From: Celeribacter arenosi
Lineage (GTDB): Bacteria > Pseudomonadota > Alphaproteobacteria > Rhodobacterales > Rhodobacteraceae
DNA length: 64,000 nt
Assembly: GCF_039539485.1 (NCBI RefSeq)
Contig: NZ_BAABDF010000005.1
Location: 99,653-163,652 of the forward strand
Direction: 5' to 3'
The notes under the pieces were generated by a model. The model made no database searches and was not told the origin of the DNA. It was given only the letters and a program-made list of their open reading frames with translations. Numbering within the stretch: the stretch's first letter is position 1; each line of letters begins with the position of its first letter. A program made the position numbers and the translations under genes. Positions 9,150-18,501 of the stretch are shown piece by piece.

Positions 9150-10094
9150 ATGACAGTGACCTTTCCCACCCCCGCCAAGCCGCTCAAAATCGGCACCCGT
9201 GGTTCCCCGCTCGCGCTCGCGCAGGCCCATGAAACCCGCGCGCGCCTGATGGCAGCCCACGACCTGCCCGAGGAGGCCTTCGAAATCGTGGCCGTGTCGA
9301 CCCGCGGCGACCGCGTTCAGGACCGTGCCCTGCGCGACCTCGGCGGCAAAGGATTGTTCTCCAAGGAAATCGAGGACCGGTTGCTGTCAGGTGAGGTCGA
9401 TATCGCCGTGCATTCCACCAAAGATATGTCGGTGACCCAACCCGATGGTCTCGTGCTCGATACCTATCTGCCGCGCGAGAACCCGTTTGACGCCTTCATC
9501 ACGCTCGACGGCAAACCGCTGGCGGAACTGGAACAGGGCGCCACGGTCGGCTCCTCCTCGCTGCGCCGCAAAGCCCAGCTTTTGCACAAACGTCCCGACC
9601 TGAAGGTCATCGAATTCCGCGGCTCGGTGCAGACCCGTCTCAACAAGCTCAAAGAGGGCGTGGCGGATGCTACCTTCCTCGCGCTCGCCGGTCTCAACCG
9701 TCTCGGTTTCGACGATGTGGCCCGCGTCGCGGTGAGCGCCGAAGAAATGCTGCCCGCCGTCGCGCAGGGTGCAATTTCCATCGAACGGCGCACCGGTGAC
9801 GAAGACATCGCAACCCTTCTGGCCGCGATCCACCACAGGCAAACCGGATTGGCGCTGGCCTGCGAACGCGCGTTTCTGGCCGAACTCGACGGCTCCTGCC
9901 AAACCCCGATCGCGGGGCTTGCCGAGATCACCGATGGCACGATCCGCCTGCGCGGAGAAATCCTGCGCACCGACGGATCAGAGGCCCTGTCGGGCGAGAA
10001 ATCCGGTCCCGTCGATGATGGCCCCGAGATGGGCCGCGACCTGGCGCGCGAATTGCTCGCGCAGGCGGGCGAGGGGTTCTTTGACTGGACCTGA
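9150..10094 (+). CDS. hemC: Hydroxymethylbilane synthase (porphobilinogen deaminase)
   Basis: Polymerises four porphobilinogens into hydroxymethylbilane, the tetrapyrrole precursor. The 314-residue protein has the N-terminal IGTRGSPLALAQA block, HSTKD at 88-92, the SSLRRKAQL block near 136, and the dipyrromethane-cofactor cysteine in GSCQTPIAG (Cys250). All are standard for HemC. It is divergent from hemE with about 100 bases between the starts, so the two genes share a promoter region. It ends one base before the converging MFS gene. Confidence 0.95.
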   Translation: MTVTFPTPAKPLKIGTRGSPLALAQAHETRARLMAAHDLPEEAFEIVAVSTRGDRVQDRALRDLGGKGLFSKEIEDRLLSGEVDIAVHSTKDMSVTQPDGLVLDTYLPRENPFDAFITLDGKPLAELEQGATVGSSSLRRKAQLLHKRPDLKVIEFRGSVQTRLNKLKEGVADATFLALAGLNRLGFDDVARVAVSAEEMLPAVAQGAISIERRTGDEDIATLLAAIHHRQTGLALACERAFLAELDGSCQTPIAGLAEITDGTIRLRGEILRTDGSEALSGEKSGPVDDGPEMGRDLARELLAQAGEGFFDWT

Positions 10095-10095
10095 G

Positions 10096-11307
10096 TTAGC
10101 CCTGCACCACCCCTGCGCGCGCATCTGCCGCGCGTAGGATGACGCCCGCGCCAATGGCCAAAGCAGCCGCGAGTATCATCACGAGGCTATAGCCCGCCAG
10201 CGCGGTGCCGACCCAGAACACCGACCCTGCGATGAGTTGGCTGGTGACCTGATTGACGGTCTGCAACGACGAACTCGCCCCCGGCCTGTGCGCCAGAAGG
10301 TCCTGAAAATAGGCAATCGGCAGGGTCAAAAGCGCCGCCGCCCCCATCGCGGCAGGCAGGGCGAGAAGCCACACGAAATCCGTGCCCGCGAGCAGGGGAA
10401 ACCCGAACAGAAAGATCGAATAGATCAGCGCCGCCGCGAGCAGAACCGTGCTCTTGGACGCGCGCGCTGTGGCCAGCGGGATCAGAGCCATGAACGGGAT
10501 TTCCAACCCCGCGATAAGCGCGGCAAGCTGCGCTGTGCGCGCCGTGCCATTGGGGTGGGCGAGGTCAAAGATCAGCCCCATCGTCTGCATATAGGCCGTA
10601 TTCGCCGCCACCAGCGTGGCGATGAGCAACAGGCGCAGCGTCACACGCGGATGCAAAAGCTCCGCCATGGATTGGCGAAATGTCAGCCCGCTTTTCGTCT
10701 CCACACCGCCCTCGGTGCCATCCTTTGGCAAAACGAATATCAACGTCAAAAGCGCGCCTGCCGCCGCCACCGCCATCGCCAGATAGAGCGTGATCAGATC
10801 GGCGTCCTCGGTGATGAACAGCGACCAGAGCGGCAGGATCACGATAAACGGCACCGCAAATCCCGCACGGATCACCGCCATCACCGCATCGCGTTCGAAA
10901 GGCGCACGTTCATTGACCGCGACCCGCGCAATGGCAAAAACCTGCCCCATGAGAGAGAACCCGATGGGGATCAACAGGCACGCCGCCAACAAATAGGCCC
11001 ATGGCGCGCGGGTCACATAGACCAACGCGAAGGCGCCCGACACGATCAACGCACAGACCAGCGCGGTGTTATAGCGCGACGCCCATTGGTCGGTGATGAT
11101 CCCGACGTAGAGCGAGGCTGCGACCGACATGGCCGCCCCCGCAATCATGATTGCCGCGAATTGGGCATCCGAGAACCCGAAATATTTGATCGCGATCAGG
11201 CCCTGATAAGGCGCAATAGAGGCCGCGATTGCACCGATGAAAAACATCGTGATCGCGCAGGCCCGCAGACGCCGTGAGGCATATATGACCTTCAGAGCCG
11301 AAATCAT
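10096..11307 (-). CDS. MFS transporter, SET-like sugar efflux family
   Basis: A 403-residue integral membrane protein with about 12 hydrophobic segments in two halves joined by a charged loop near 200 (KDGTEGGVETKSG), the usual major facilitator layout. Early sequence (SIAPYQGLIAIKYFGFSDAQFAAIM) resembles SetA/SotB sugar efflux transporters. Substrate and direction are inferred from the family only. Its start overlaps the stop of the upstream flavin dehydrogenase by 4 bases, so the two genes form a translationally coupled pair. Confidence 0.78.
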   Translation of the reverse strand: MISALKVIYASRRLRACAITMFFIGAIAASIAPYQGLIAIKYFGFSDAQFAAIMIAGAAMSVAASLYVGIITDQWASRYNTALVCALIVSGAFALVYVTRAPWAYLLAACLLIPIGFSLMGQVFAIARVAVNERAPFERDAVMAVIRAGFAVPFIVILPLWSLFITEDADLITLYLAMAVAAAGALLTLIFVLPKDGTEGGVETKSGLTFRQSMAELLHPRVTLRLLLIATLVAANTAYMQTMGLIFDLAHPNGTARTAQLAALIAGLEIPFMALIPLATARASKSTVLLAAALIYSIFLFGFPLLAGTDFVWLLALPAAMGAAALLTLPIAYFQDLLAHRPGASSSLQTVNQVTSQLIAGSVFWVGTALAGYSLVMILAAALAIGAGVILRAADARAGVVQG

Positions 11308-12704
11308 GGCACGGTTTTTCCGGGGTTCAGAATACCTCTGGGATCAAGCGCGGCTTTGATCGCGCGCATCATATCGAGGGCCACGGGATCCTTGCGGCGA
11401 CGCATCGAGGATAGCTTGGCCACCCCGATCCCGTGCTCTGCGGAAAACGATCCCCCCATCTCGCGCACAATATCCTCCACAATCTCGACGAGCGCATCAC
11501 AATGATCGGGCGCTCCCGATGAAGGATAAAGGGTGAAATGGATGTTGCCATCGCCCAAATGTGCAACCGTGCAACTGCGGATATTCTCATCACGTTTGGA
11601 CAGGCGCTCTTTCGCCTCGCGCAGAAAATCCGCCGCACGGTCCCGCGGCAGGCTCAGATCGCAGATGATCAACGGCTTGGTCGCCGTGGTAATTTCGGCG
11701 GCCGCCTCGCGCATTTCCCACATCTGCAACCGCTGGCCTTCCGATGTCGCCATCGCGGCGTCAATCACGTGCCCCGCCTCGAACATCGCGCCGAGCGTTT
11801 CCTCCAACCGCGCGCTCAGCGGCACAACCCCATCGCTGTTCATCTGCGCATCACCCGCCCGCGTGGTGGCGATCTCCAAAAACACCGTGTGATCAACGTC
11901 ATAGCCCAAAGGCGGCGTCAAATCGGGACGGTGCTGGCGCAGCTGCACCATGTAGTCGCGCGGCATGTATTCAAAGGCTTCAACCGCGCCGCTGGTGTCT
12001 TCCTGCAGCTGGTTCAATAGCGCCAGAGCCGCGTCCAGATCGGGCACAGACACCATCGCCGTGGCCCGCGCGCGCGGCGCCGGATAGAGTTTGAGAACCG
12101 CCGCGGTGATAATGGCGAGCGTCCCCTCGGAGCCGATCAACAGATCACGCAGGTCGTATCCGGAGTTGTCTTTGTGCAATTCGCCCATCAGATCGACCAC
12201 CCGACCATCGGTCAGAACTGCTTCAATCCCGAGGCAGAGATCGCGCGTATTGCCATAGCGCAGGACATTCGATCCCCCCGCATTGGTCGCCAATGTCCCG
12301 CCGATGCGCGCCGATCCCTTTGCGCCAAAGGTCATCGGGTAAATCATGCCCACGTCGCCCACCGCATCGTGCAAATCGGACAGGATCACACCCGCCTCAA
12401 CCGTCACAACCCGCGCGGAGGGATTGATGTCGCGCACACGGTTCATCCGCTCCACAGACACCACCAATGCCCCCTCGGCGGATCCGCCACCGGTCAATCC
12501 GGTATTGCCCGCCAAGGGCACAACAGGCACGCGCATCTCATGGGCAAGCGCCATGATCGCACTGAGTTCGGGGGTATTGGAGGGGCGCACAACCGCCAGA
12601 GGTGTCGTCACATAGGTGCCGACCCAGTCGCGCCCATAGCGCGCCGCATCGTCACCGGTCAGGATATCGCCGGTGATCTCACCAAGCCGTTCCAGAAAAT
12701 CCAT
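11304..12704 (-). CDS. FAD-linked 2-hydroxyacid dehydrogenase (GlcD / D-2-hydroxyglutarate dehydrogenase type)
   Basis: A 466-residue flavoprotein of the vanillyl-alcohol oxidase (PCMH-FAD) superfamily. The FAD-binding part carries PLAGNTGLTGGG near 70 and GSEGTLAIIT near 195. The C-terminal cap carries HLGDGNIHF and SAEHGIG, which hold the catalytic histidines and metal ligands of D-lactate, glycolate and D-2-hydroxyglutarate dehydrogenases. The exact substrate cannot be chosen from sequence. It is followed without a gap by an MFS transporter, suggesting linked transport and oxidation of a small hydroxyacid. Confidence 0.85.
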   Translation of the reverse strand: MDFLERLGEITGDILTGDDAARYGRDWVGTYVTTPLAVVRPSNTPELSAIMALAHEMRVPVVPLAGNTGLTGGGSAEGALVVSVERMNRVRDINPSARVVTVEAGVILSDLHDAVGDVGMIYPMTFGAKGSARIGGTLATNAGGSNVLRYGNTRDLCLGIEAVLTDGRVVDLMGELHKDNSGYDLRDLLIGSEGTLAIITAAVLKLYPAPRARATAMVSVPDLDAALALLNQLQEDTSGAVEAFEYMPRDYMVQLRQHRPDLTPPLGYDVDHTVFLEIATTRAGDAQMNSDGVVPLSARLEETLGAMFEAGHVIDAAMATSEGQRLQMWEMREAAAEITTATKPLIICDLSLPRDRAADFLREAKERLSKRDENIRSCTVAHLGDGNIHFTLYPSSGAPDHCDALVEIVEDIVREMGGSFSAEHGIGVAKLSSMRRRKDPVALDMMRAIKAALDPRGILNPGKTVP

Positions 12705-12772
12705 GTCACCCCCCGCATGTCTCGTCTTCTGCTTTGCTCAAAAAGCACGGCGAGAGCAAGGGGCGCGCGGCC

Positions 12773-14128
12773 TCAAACCGCGGTGGAATGCTGCGACTGG
12801 GTCATATGGTAGGCGTCGAAATGGCGCGCGATCATCCGTGTGAGGGGGCGGGCGCTGTCGCGAATGGCGATCCGGTCAGCGTCCACATCGACCATCCCCT
12901 CAAAGGCCTGCGCAACCCCTTTGCCAAAGGCGACAAACTCCGCAACCGTCAACCCGAAGCTCTGCGTAAGCTCGTCACGCTCGATGCAAAAGTCGCTCAT
13001 CAAAGCCTCGATAATGCGCCCGCGCAACCGGTCCATATCGCTAAAGACATGGCCCTTGGTGATCGGCAATCCGCCCGCACGGACCAGTTTCTGATACTCC
13101 GAAGTGGAGGGCGCGTTCTGGGCATAGCCCTGCGGGTAGCGCGCGATGGAGGAGGCGCCAACGGCCACCATCGTCGGGCATTTATCGTCTGTGTAGCCTT
13201 GGAAATTGCGGCGTAGTTTGCCTGTCTGCTGCGCGACCTGCAGGCCGTCACCTTTGCGCGCGAAATGGTCGATGCCGATTTCGGCGTAGTCGTCCCATAC
13301 GAACAGCTCGCGGGCGACATCGAACAGGCGCAACCGCTCTTCGGGGCGGGGCAATTCATCGGTCGGGATCATCGCCTGTCGCCGCGCCATCCACGGCACA
13401 TGCGCATAGCCGAACAGTGCCACGCGATCGGGCGAGAGCGACAATAGCTGCTGCACACTCTGGGCAATCTTTTCGGGCGTCTGACCGGGCAGGCCATAGA
13501 GGATGTCGGCGTTGAGCGAGCGGATGCCATGCGCGCGCAATCCGTCCACCGCTTTCTTGGTGGTTTTATAGGACTGGATGCGCCCAATAGTTTCCTGAAT
13601 GCCGGGATCAAAGTCCTGAACCCCGATAGAGGCGCGGTTCATACCCGCGCGCGCCAGTGCATCCAGACGCGCATCGTCGATTTCATTGGGGTCGATTTCG
13701 ACCGAAAATTCATAAGGCTGTGCAAAAGGTGCAAGCTGCGCAATCGCCCCCGACAGATCGGTGATCATTTCGGCGCTCAGCAGCGTCGGCGTGCCGCCAC
13801 CCCAATGCAGATGGCCAATGCGAATCCCGTCGGGCAGGCGGTCTTTCAACAGCGCCAATTCCGCCTTCAATGTCTCCACATAGGCCGCAACGGGGCTCAG
13901 AGTGCTCGTTCCCTGCGTTCGACACGCACAAAACCAACACAACCTGCGGCAGAAAGGCACATGTATATAGAGCGAAATCGGCTGTGCAGGATCCAATGAA
14001 CGCTGCCAGGCCTCAACATCCTGCGCCGAAACCGCTTTGGAAAAATTCGGCGCGGTCGGATAGCTGGTGTAGCGGGGGACACGAGCGTCAAAAAGCCCGA
14101 GCTTGCGGAGTTGCGTGTGCGTTGTCAT
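12773..14128 (-). CDS. hemN: Oxygen-independent coproporphyrinogen III oxidase (radical SAM)
   Basis: Anaerobic counterpart of HemF: a radical-SAM enzyme converting coproporphyrinogen III to protoporphyrinogen IX without O2. From ATG 14128 it has 451 residues. The 4Fe-4S cysteines are C60-X3-C64-X2-C67 with Cys69 following, in the HVPFCRRLCWFCAC stretch. The GGGTPT SAM motif follows at about 105. A further in-frame ATG at 14164 is rejected because it overlaps the FNR box at 14164-14177. Divergent from fnrL and probably activated by FnrL when oxygen is low. Confidence 0.94.
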   Translation of the reverse strand: MTTHTQLRKLGLFDARVPRYTSYPTAPNFSKAVSAQDVEAWQRSLDPAQPISLYIHVPFCRRLCWFCACRTQGTSTLSPVAAYVETLKAELALLKDRLPDGIRIGHLHWGGGTPTLLSAEMITDLSGAIAQLAPFAQPYEFSVEIDPNEIDDARLDALARAGMNRASIGVQDFDPGIQETIGRIQSYKTTKKAVDGLRAHGIRSLNADILYGLPGQTPEKIAQSVQQLLSLSPDRVALFGYAHVPWMARRQAMIPTDELPRPEERLRLFDVARELFVWDDYAEIGIDHFARKGDGLQVAQQTGKLRRNFQGYTDDKCPTMVAVGASSIARYPQGYAQNAPSTSEYQKLVRAGGLPITKGHVFSDMDRLRGRIIEALMSDFCIERDELTQSFGLTVAEFVAFGKGVAQAFEGMVDVDADRIAIRDSARPLTRMIARHFDAYHMTQSQHSTAV

Positions 14129-14163
14129 GGGCGTAAGTTCTAGACGCACATAGCATCTGTGCA

Positions 14164-14177
14164 TTGACGCAGATCAA
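14164..14177. promoter_or_regulatory. FNR/FnrL box between hemN and fnrL
   Basis: TTGACGCAGATCAA matches the FNR dyad TTGAT-N4-ATCAA with one mismatch. It lies 36 bases upstream of the hemN ATG and 17 bases upstream of the fnrL ATG. It could activate hemN and, being so close to the fnrL start, could repress or autoregulate fnrL. Confidence 0.85.
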
Positions 14178-14194
14178 TTAGCTGGGCGGACTAT

Positions 14195-14935
14195 ATGAGT
14201 GATACCTCTTTTGATCATAAAGACTGCGGTACCTGTCCCATCCGGCACCGTGCTGTTTGCGCTCGCTGTGATACCGATGAACTCGCCGAACTTGATGTCA
14301 TAAAATACTATCGCTCCTATGAGGCCGGTCAGCCGATCATCTGGTCGGGCGACCGCATGGATTTCGTGGCCTCTGTGGTCACCGGCGTTGCCTCGCTCAG
14401 TCAGGCTATGGAAGACGGTCGCACCCAAATGGTCGGCCTCCTGTTGCCTTCCGATTTTCTGGGCCGTCCGGGTCGCGAATTTGCGCCCTATGACGTGGTT
14501 GCGGTTTCCAACCTCACGCTGTGCTGTTTCCGCCGCAAACCGTTCGAACAACTGATGGGCCGCACGCCGCATATCGGCGCCCGCCTGTTGGAAATGACGC
14601 TCGACGAACTCGATGCGGCGCGTGAATGGATGCTGATCCTCGGGCGCAAAACCGCGCGCGAAAAAATCGCCTCGCTTCTGGCCATTATTGCCCAACGCGA
14701 GGCCTCTCTCGCCCATAGCTCGACCTCGGACGGGATGGTGTTCGAACTGCCCCTGACACGCGAAGCGATGGCCGACTACCTCGGGCTAACGCTCGAAACC
14801 GTGTCGCGCCAGATCTCCGCGCTCAAACGCGAAGGCATCGTATCGCTGGAAGGCAAACGTCGCATTCTGGTGCCCGACTTCGACCGTTTGATGATCGAAA
14901 CCGGCGATGATGCGGATGGCGGTCTGATGATCTGA
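14195..14935 (+). CDS. fnrL: FnrL, Crp/Fnr-family oxygen-sensing transcription regulator
   Basis: A 246-residue global regulator of low-oxygen genes. The N-terminus has Cys11, Cys14, Cys22 and Cys25, and Cys110/Cys111 lie in the cyclic-nucleotide-like fold; together they offer the four ligands of an oxygen-labile 4Fe-4S cluster. The C-terminal helix-turn-helix has the FNR recognition pattern E201-T-V-S204-R205, which reads TTGAT half-sites. Boxes of that type occur at its own promoter and at usp, ccoN and ccoG in this window. It is followed by a strong hairpin shared with usp on the other strand. Confidence 0.95.
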   Translation: MSDTSFDHKDCGTCPIRHRAVCARCDTDELAELDVIKYYRSYEAGQPIIWSGDRMDFVASVVTGVASLSQAMEDGRTQMVGLLLPSDFLGRPGREFAPYDVVAVSNLTLCCFRRKPFEQLMGRTPHIGARLLEMTLDELDAAREWMLILGRKTAREKIASLLAIIAQREASLAHSSTSDGMVFELPLTREAMADYLGLTLETVSRQISALKREGIVSLEGKRRILVPDFDRLMIETGDDADGGLMI

Positions 14936-14973
14936 TCGGCGCGCCCGTCGCCCAACCCGATCCCCGACACGAA

Positions 14974-14998
14974 AAACGCCCCGCAAACCGGGGCGTTT
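14974..14998. terminator. Bidirectional terminator between fnrL and usp
   Basis: AAACGCCCCG at 14974-14983 pairs with CGGGGCGTTT at 14989-14998 around a 5-base loop. The A-rich left arm and T-rich right arm allow termination on both strands, fitting the convergent genes on either side. Confidence 0.85.
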
Positions 14999-15019
14999 CC
15001 TGTTTCTCGGCCTGATCCG

Positions 15020-15859
15020 TCAATGCGACATCAGGATCGGCAATTCCGCAACTTCGAGCATATGACGTGTCGCGCCACCCAGGATCGATTCGCGGAACCG
15101 CGAATGCCCGTAGGCCCCCATCACAAGTAGATCGGCATCCTTGTCACGCAACTGGCGTGTCAAAACATCGGACACACGCGGCATCGTTTTGGCCAGAACC
15201 GACACCTCCGCACGCACGCCGTGGCGCACGAGCATCTGGCACAGCGATCCACCGGGGTCGGAGCGGTCGGGACCATGCTGGGGCGGATCGATGATCGTTA
15301 CATCGACCAGATCGGCCTTTTCAAGGATCGGCAAAGCCGCCCGCACCGCACCGAGCGCTTCGGCACTTTCGTTCCATGCAACTACGATCCGGTCGAAGGA
15401 CTCAGGCAGGTCCGCGATGTCGGGCATCACCAGCACGGGAACGTGGCTGGAGAAAAGGGCCGCTTCGAGGATTTCCTCCTGTTCGTGACCGCGACCCTGC
15501 CCGTAGGGGCGGGGCAGAACGACCACATCGGAGAATCGCAGGTAATGCGACAGCTGCGGCGTCAGGCCGGCCATTTGCGCGGTCAGCGGGTTGGCCACCC
15601 ACTGGATTTCCGTGCCGGCGAGATGGGCATTCACAGCCTCCTCGATCTTGAGGCTATCGGCCTGTGCCTGCTGGAGATTGTCCTGCAATGCCATGGCGTT
15701 GGTGCCTGCGTAATAGAACCCGGGCTGGGTGCGGTCGAGGCCCAGACAAATGACGTCCAGATGCCCGTTTTCACGCCGGGCAAGTCCAACGGCGGCGTCA
15801 AGGGCGTGACGGTCTGCTTGCAGATCGCACACGATAGTTGTGATGGTTTTGAAGGGCAT
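15020..15859 (-). CDS. Universal stress protein, tandem Usp-type
   Basis: A 279-residue soluble protein, long enough for two Usp domains in tandem. The second half ends with the ATP-binding signature GAYGHSRFRESILGG and a closing HMLEVAELPILMSH strand. The first half begins with a normal Usp strand (TITTIVCDLQAD) but has a less obvious nucleotide motif. ATG 15859 is preceded by GGAGGA. A perfect FNR box sits 63 bases upstream, so it should be induced at low oxygen by FnrL. Usp genes next to cbb3 oxidase genes are common in alphaproteobacteria. Confidence 0.88.
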   Translation of the reverse strand: MPFKTITTIVCDLQADRHALDAAVGLARRENGHLDVICLGLDRTQPGFYYAGTNAMALQDNLQQAQADSLKIEEAVNAHLAGTEIQWVANPLTAQMAGLTPQLSHYLRFSDVVVLPRPYGQGRGHEQEEILEAALFSSHVPVLVMPDIADLPESFDRIVVAWNESAEALGAVRAALPILEKADLVDVTIIDPPQHGPDRSDPGGSLCQMLVRHGVRAEVSVLAKTMPRVSDVLTRQLRDKDADLLVMGAYGHSRFRESILGGATRHMLEVAELPILMSH

Positions 15860-15921
15860 GTCTTCCTCCATGGGGAAATATGTTTCTGCCCCGAATCTGC
15901 GCCTTCGCGCCGCCATCGGCA

Positions 15922-15935
15922 TTGATTAGGATCAA
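15922..15935. promoter_or_regulatory. FNR box upstream of usp
   Basis: TTGATTAGGATCAA is a perfect TTGAT-N4-ATCAA dyad, 63 bases upstream of the usp start on the minus strand. It fits a class II FNR site with transcription starting about 20 bases before the gene. Confidence 0.9.
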
Positions 15936-16028
15936 CACTCACCCGTCTTTTCAGGCCGATCGCCGGATTACCCCGGAAAACCGGCATCCTGTCGTCGCGC
16001 GGGCACGCGTTCTGTAAATTCAAACGCT

Positions 16029-16042
16029 TTGACCCAGATCAA
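16029..16042. promoter_or_regulatory. FNR box upstream of ccoN
   Basis: TTGACCCAGATCAA matches the FNR dyad with one mismatch. It is centred about 113 bases before the ccoN ATG, leaving room for a -41.5 site and a leader of roughly 70 bases. Confidence 0.87.
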
Positions 16043-16148
16043 GGATCGTGACCGCGTCCTCGTTCAAACCGCAAACTATCAGATCCCCATGTGCGAACAG
16101 GGGGCGACTATGCCTACGCAAAAAAGGCACAGAACGAAGGGACGCTAC

Positions 16149-17747
16149 ATGTGGAACTATATTAAACTGGCGGTGCTCGGGACGTTCATCGTCCTTGCGG
16201 GCCTCGCCGCCAACTTCGGGCGCGATTTTGCCTATCAGGTGCACGCGCTCATGTTTATGGCCGCCGCTGCCATCACATTCATCTACACCCTGCGCCACAC
16301 AGGCGACGTGAAAGTCAAAGACACCGGCTATCTCGACGGCGTTGTGCGCGCGGGTGTCATTGCCACCGCAGGCTGGGGCGTCGTGGGCTTCCTCGCAGGG
16401 ACGTTCATCGCCTTCCAGCTCGCCTTCCCGCAGCTCAACTTCGAGTTCCTGCAGGGCTACGGCAACTTCGGACGCCTGCGTCCGCTGCACACCTCGGCGG
16501 TGATTTTTGCCTTTGGCGGCAACGCCTTGATCGCGTCCTCCTTCTACGTGGTCCAACGCACCTCGGCCGCACGTCTCTGGGGCGGTAACCTCGCGTGGTT
16601 CGTGTTCTGGGGCTACAACCTGTTCATCGTTCTGGCGGCCACGGGCTATCTGCTCGGCGTGACCCAATCCAAAGAATACGCCGAACCGGAATGGTATGTG
16701 GACCTCTGGCTCACCATCGTCTGGGTGGCCTATCTGCTGGTCTTCATGGGCACGCTGCTGAACCGCAAAGAAAAGCACATCTACGTTGCCAACTGGTTCT
16801 ACCTGTCCTTCATCGTGACCATCGCAATGTTGCACATCGTCAATAACCTCGTGATCCCGGTATCCTTCCTCGGGTCGCGCTCGGTCATGGTGATGTCCGG
16901 CGTTCAGGACGCGATGACGCAGTGGTGGTATGGCCACAACGCCGTGGGCTTCTTCCTCACCGCGGGCTTCCTCGGGATGATGTACTACTTCGTCCCCAAA
17001 CAGGCCGAACGCCCTGTGTTCTCCTATAAACTCTCGATCATCCACTTCTGGGCGCTGATCTTTCTCTACATCTGGGCCGGCCCCCACCACCTGCACTACA
17101 CCGCGCTGCCCGATTGGGCCTCCACGCTCGGCATGGTGTTCTCGGTGATCCTGTGGATGCCGTCCTGGGGTGGCATGATCAACGGTCTGATGACGCTCTC
17201 GGGCGCATGGGACAAACTGCGCACCGACCCGATCATCCGCATGATGGTCATCTCCGTGGGCTTCTACGGCATGTCGACCTTCGAAGGTCCGATGATGTCG
17301 ATCCGCGCGGTCAACTCGCTGTCGCATTACACCGACTGGACCATCGGCCACGTGCACTCCGGCGCCTTGGGTTGGAACGGTATGATCACCTTCGGGATGC
17401 TCTACTTCCTCACACCAAAGCTGTGGAACCGCGAACGCCTCTACTCGCTCAGCCTCGTGAACTGGCACTTCTGGCTCGCCACGATCGGCATCGTGCTCTA
17501 CGCGGCATCGATGTGGGTCACCGGCATCATGGAAGGCCTGATGTGGCGCGAAGTCGATAGCCAAGGCTTCCTCGTGAACGCCTTCGCAGACACTGTGTCC
17601 GCCAAGTTCCCGATGTATGTGGTGCGCGGTCTGGGCGGGGTCCTGTACCTCACCGGCTCTCTCATCATGGTCTACAACCTCATCATGACGGTCCGCCGTT
17701 CGCCCGCTATCGCCGCGAACACACCCGTCATGGCTCCGGCCGAATAA
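16149..17747 (+). CDS. ccoN: cbb3-type cytochrome c oxidase subunit I
   Basis: Catalytic subunit of the high-affinity cbb3 oxidase of the inner membrane. It carries the low-spin haem b and the haem b3-CuB centre where O2 is reduced. From ATG 16149 it has 532 residues, the normal length, with about 12 transmembrane helices. Copper-ligand histidines are visible in GPHHLHY and further haem ligands in IGHVHSGALGW. Longer frames reaching 16029 would translate through the FNR box and are rejected. It heads ccoNOQP, whose genes follow with short gaps or overlaps. Confidence 0.95.
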   Translation: MWNYIKLAVLGTFIVLAGLAANFGRDFAYQVHALMFMAAAAITFIYTLRHTGDVKVKDTGYLDGVVRAGVIATAGWGVVGFLAGTFIAFQLAFPQLNFEFLQGYGNFGRLRPLHTSAVIFAFGGNALIASSFYVVQRTSAARLWGGNLAWFVFWGYNLFIVLAATGYLLGVTQSKEYAEPEWYVDLWLTIVWVAYLLVFMGTLLNRKEKHIYVANWFYLSFIVTIAMLHIVNNLVIPVSFLGSRSVMVMSGVQDAMTQWWYGHNAVGFFLTAGFLGMMYYFVPKQAERPVFSYKLSIIHFWALIFLYIWAGPHHLHYTALPDWASTLGMVFSVILWMPSWGGMINGLMTLSGAWDKLRTDPIIRMMVISVGFYGMSTFEGPMMSIRAVNSLSHYTDWTIGHVHSGALGWNGMITFGMLYFLTPKLWNRERLYSLSLVNWHFWLATIGIVLYAASMWVTGIMEGLMWREVDSQGFLVNAFADTVSAKFPMYVVRGLGGVLYLTGSLIMVYNLIMTVRRSPAIAANTPVMAPAE

Positions 17748-17762
17748 GGAGGGTCTTGAACA

Positions 17763-18488
17763 ATGGCTCTTATCGACAAACACAAGATCCTTGAAACAAA
17801 CGGAACCTTGCTTCTGGTCTGTTCGCTGCTGGTGGTGACCATCGGCGGGGTCGTGGAAATCGCACCGCTCTTTTACCTCGAAAACACCATCGAGGACGTG
17901 GAGGGCGTGCGACCCTATTCGCCGCTCGAACTCACAGGGCGCGAAATCTACATCCGCGAGGGCTGCTATGTCTGCCACTCGCAGATGATCCGCCCGATGC
18001 GCGACGAAGTGGAACGCTACGGCCACTACTCGCTCGCCGCGGAGTCCAAATATGACCACCCGTTCCAATGGGGTTCCAAACGCACAGGGCCCGATCTGGC
18101 CCGTGTGGGCGGGCGCTATTCGGACGAGTGGCATGTGGACCACCTCACCGACCCGCAATCGGTGGTGCCTGAATCGGTGATGCCGAAATACGGCTTCCTC
18201 GCCAACCGCTACATCGATCCTGAATACACGCAGGACCTGATGAAAACCCATCGCATCGTCGGTGTCCCCTATACCGACGAGATGATCGAACTCGCGGCCG
18301 CGGACTTCACCGACCAGGCCGATCCATGGAGCGATTTCGACGGTCTCGTCGAACGCTACCCCGGCGCTCAGGTGCGTAACTTCGACGGGCAGGAGGGCAT
18401 CACCGAAATGGATGCTCTGATCGCCTACATGCAAATGCTCGGCACGTTGGTCGATTTCTCGACCTTCACGCCCGATGCGAGCCGTTAG
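17763..18488 (+). CDS. ccoO: cbb3-type cytochrome c oxidase subunit II (membrane-anchored monohaem cytochrome c)
   Basis: A 241-residue subunit that passes electrons from CcoP to CcoN. One N-terminal membrane anchor (about 15-38) is followed by a periplasmic domain with a single c-type haem site, Cys68-X2-Cys71-His72, in CYVCHSQMIRPM. Methionine candidates for the sixth ligand follow in PESVMPKYGF. It starts 15 bases after ccoN. Confidence 0.96.
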   Translation: MALIDKHKILETNGTLLLVCSLLVVTIGGVVEIAPLFYLENTIEDVEGVRPYSPLELTGREIYIREGCYVCHSQMIRPMRDEVERYGHYSLAAESKYDHPFQWGSKRTGPDLARVGGRYSDEWHVDHLTDPQSVVPESVMPKYGFLANRYIDPEYTQDLMKTHRIVGVPYTDEMIELAAADFTDQADPWSDFDGLVERYPGAQVRNFDGQEGITEMDALIAYMQMLGTLVDFSTFTPDASR

Positions 18489-18501
18489 GGGAGGGATCGA
18501 C

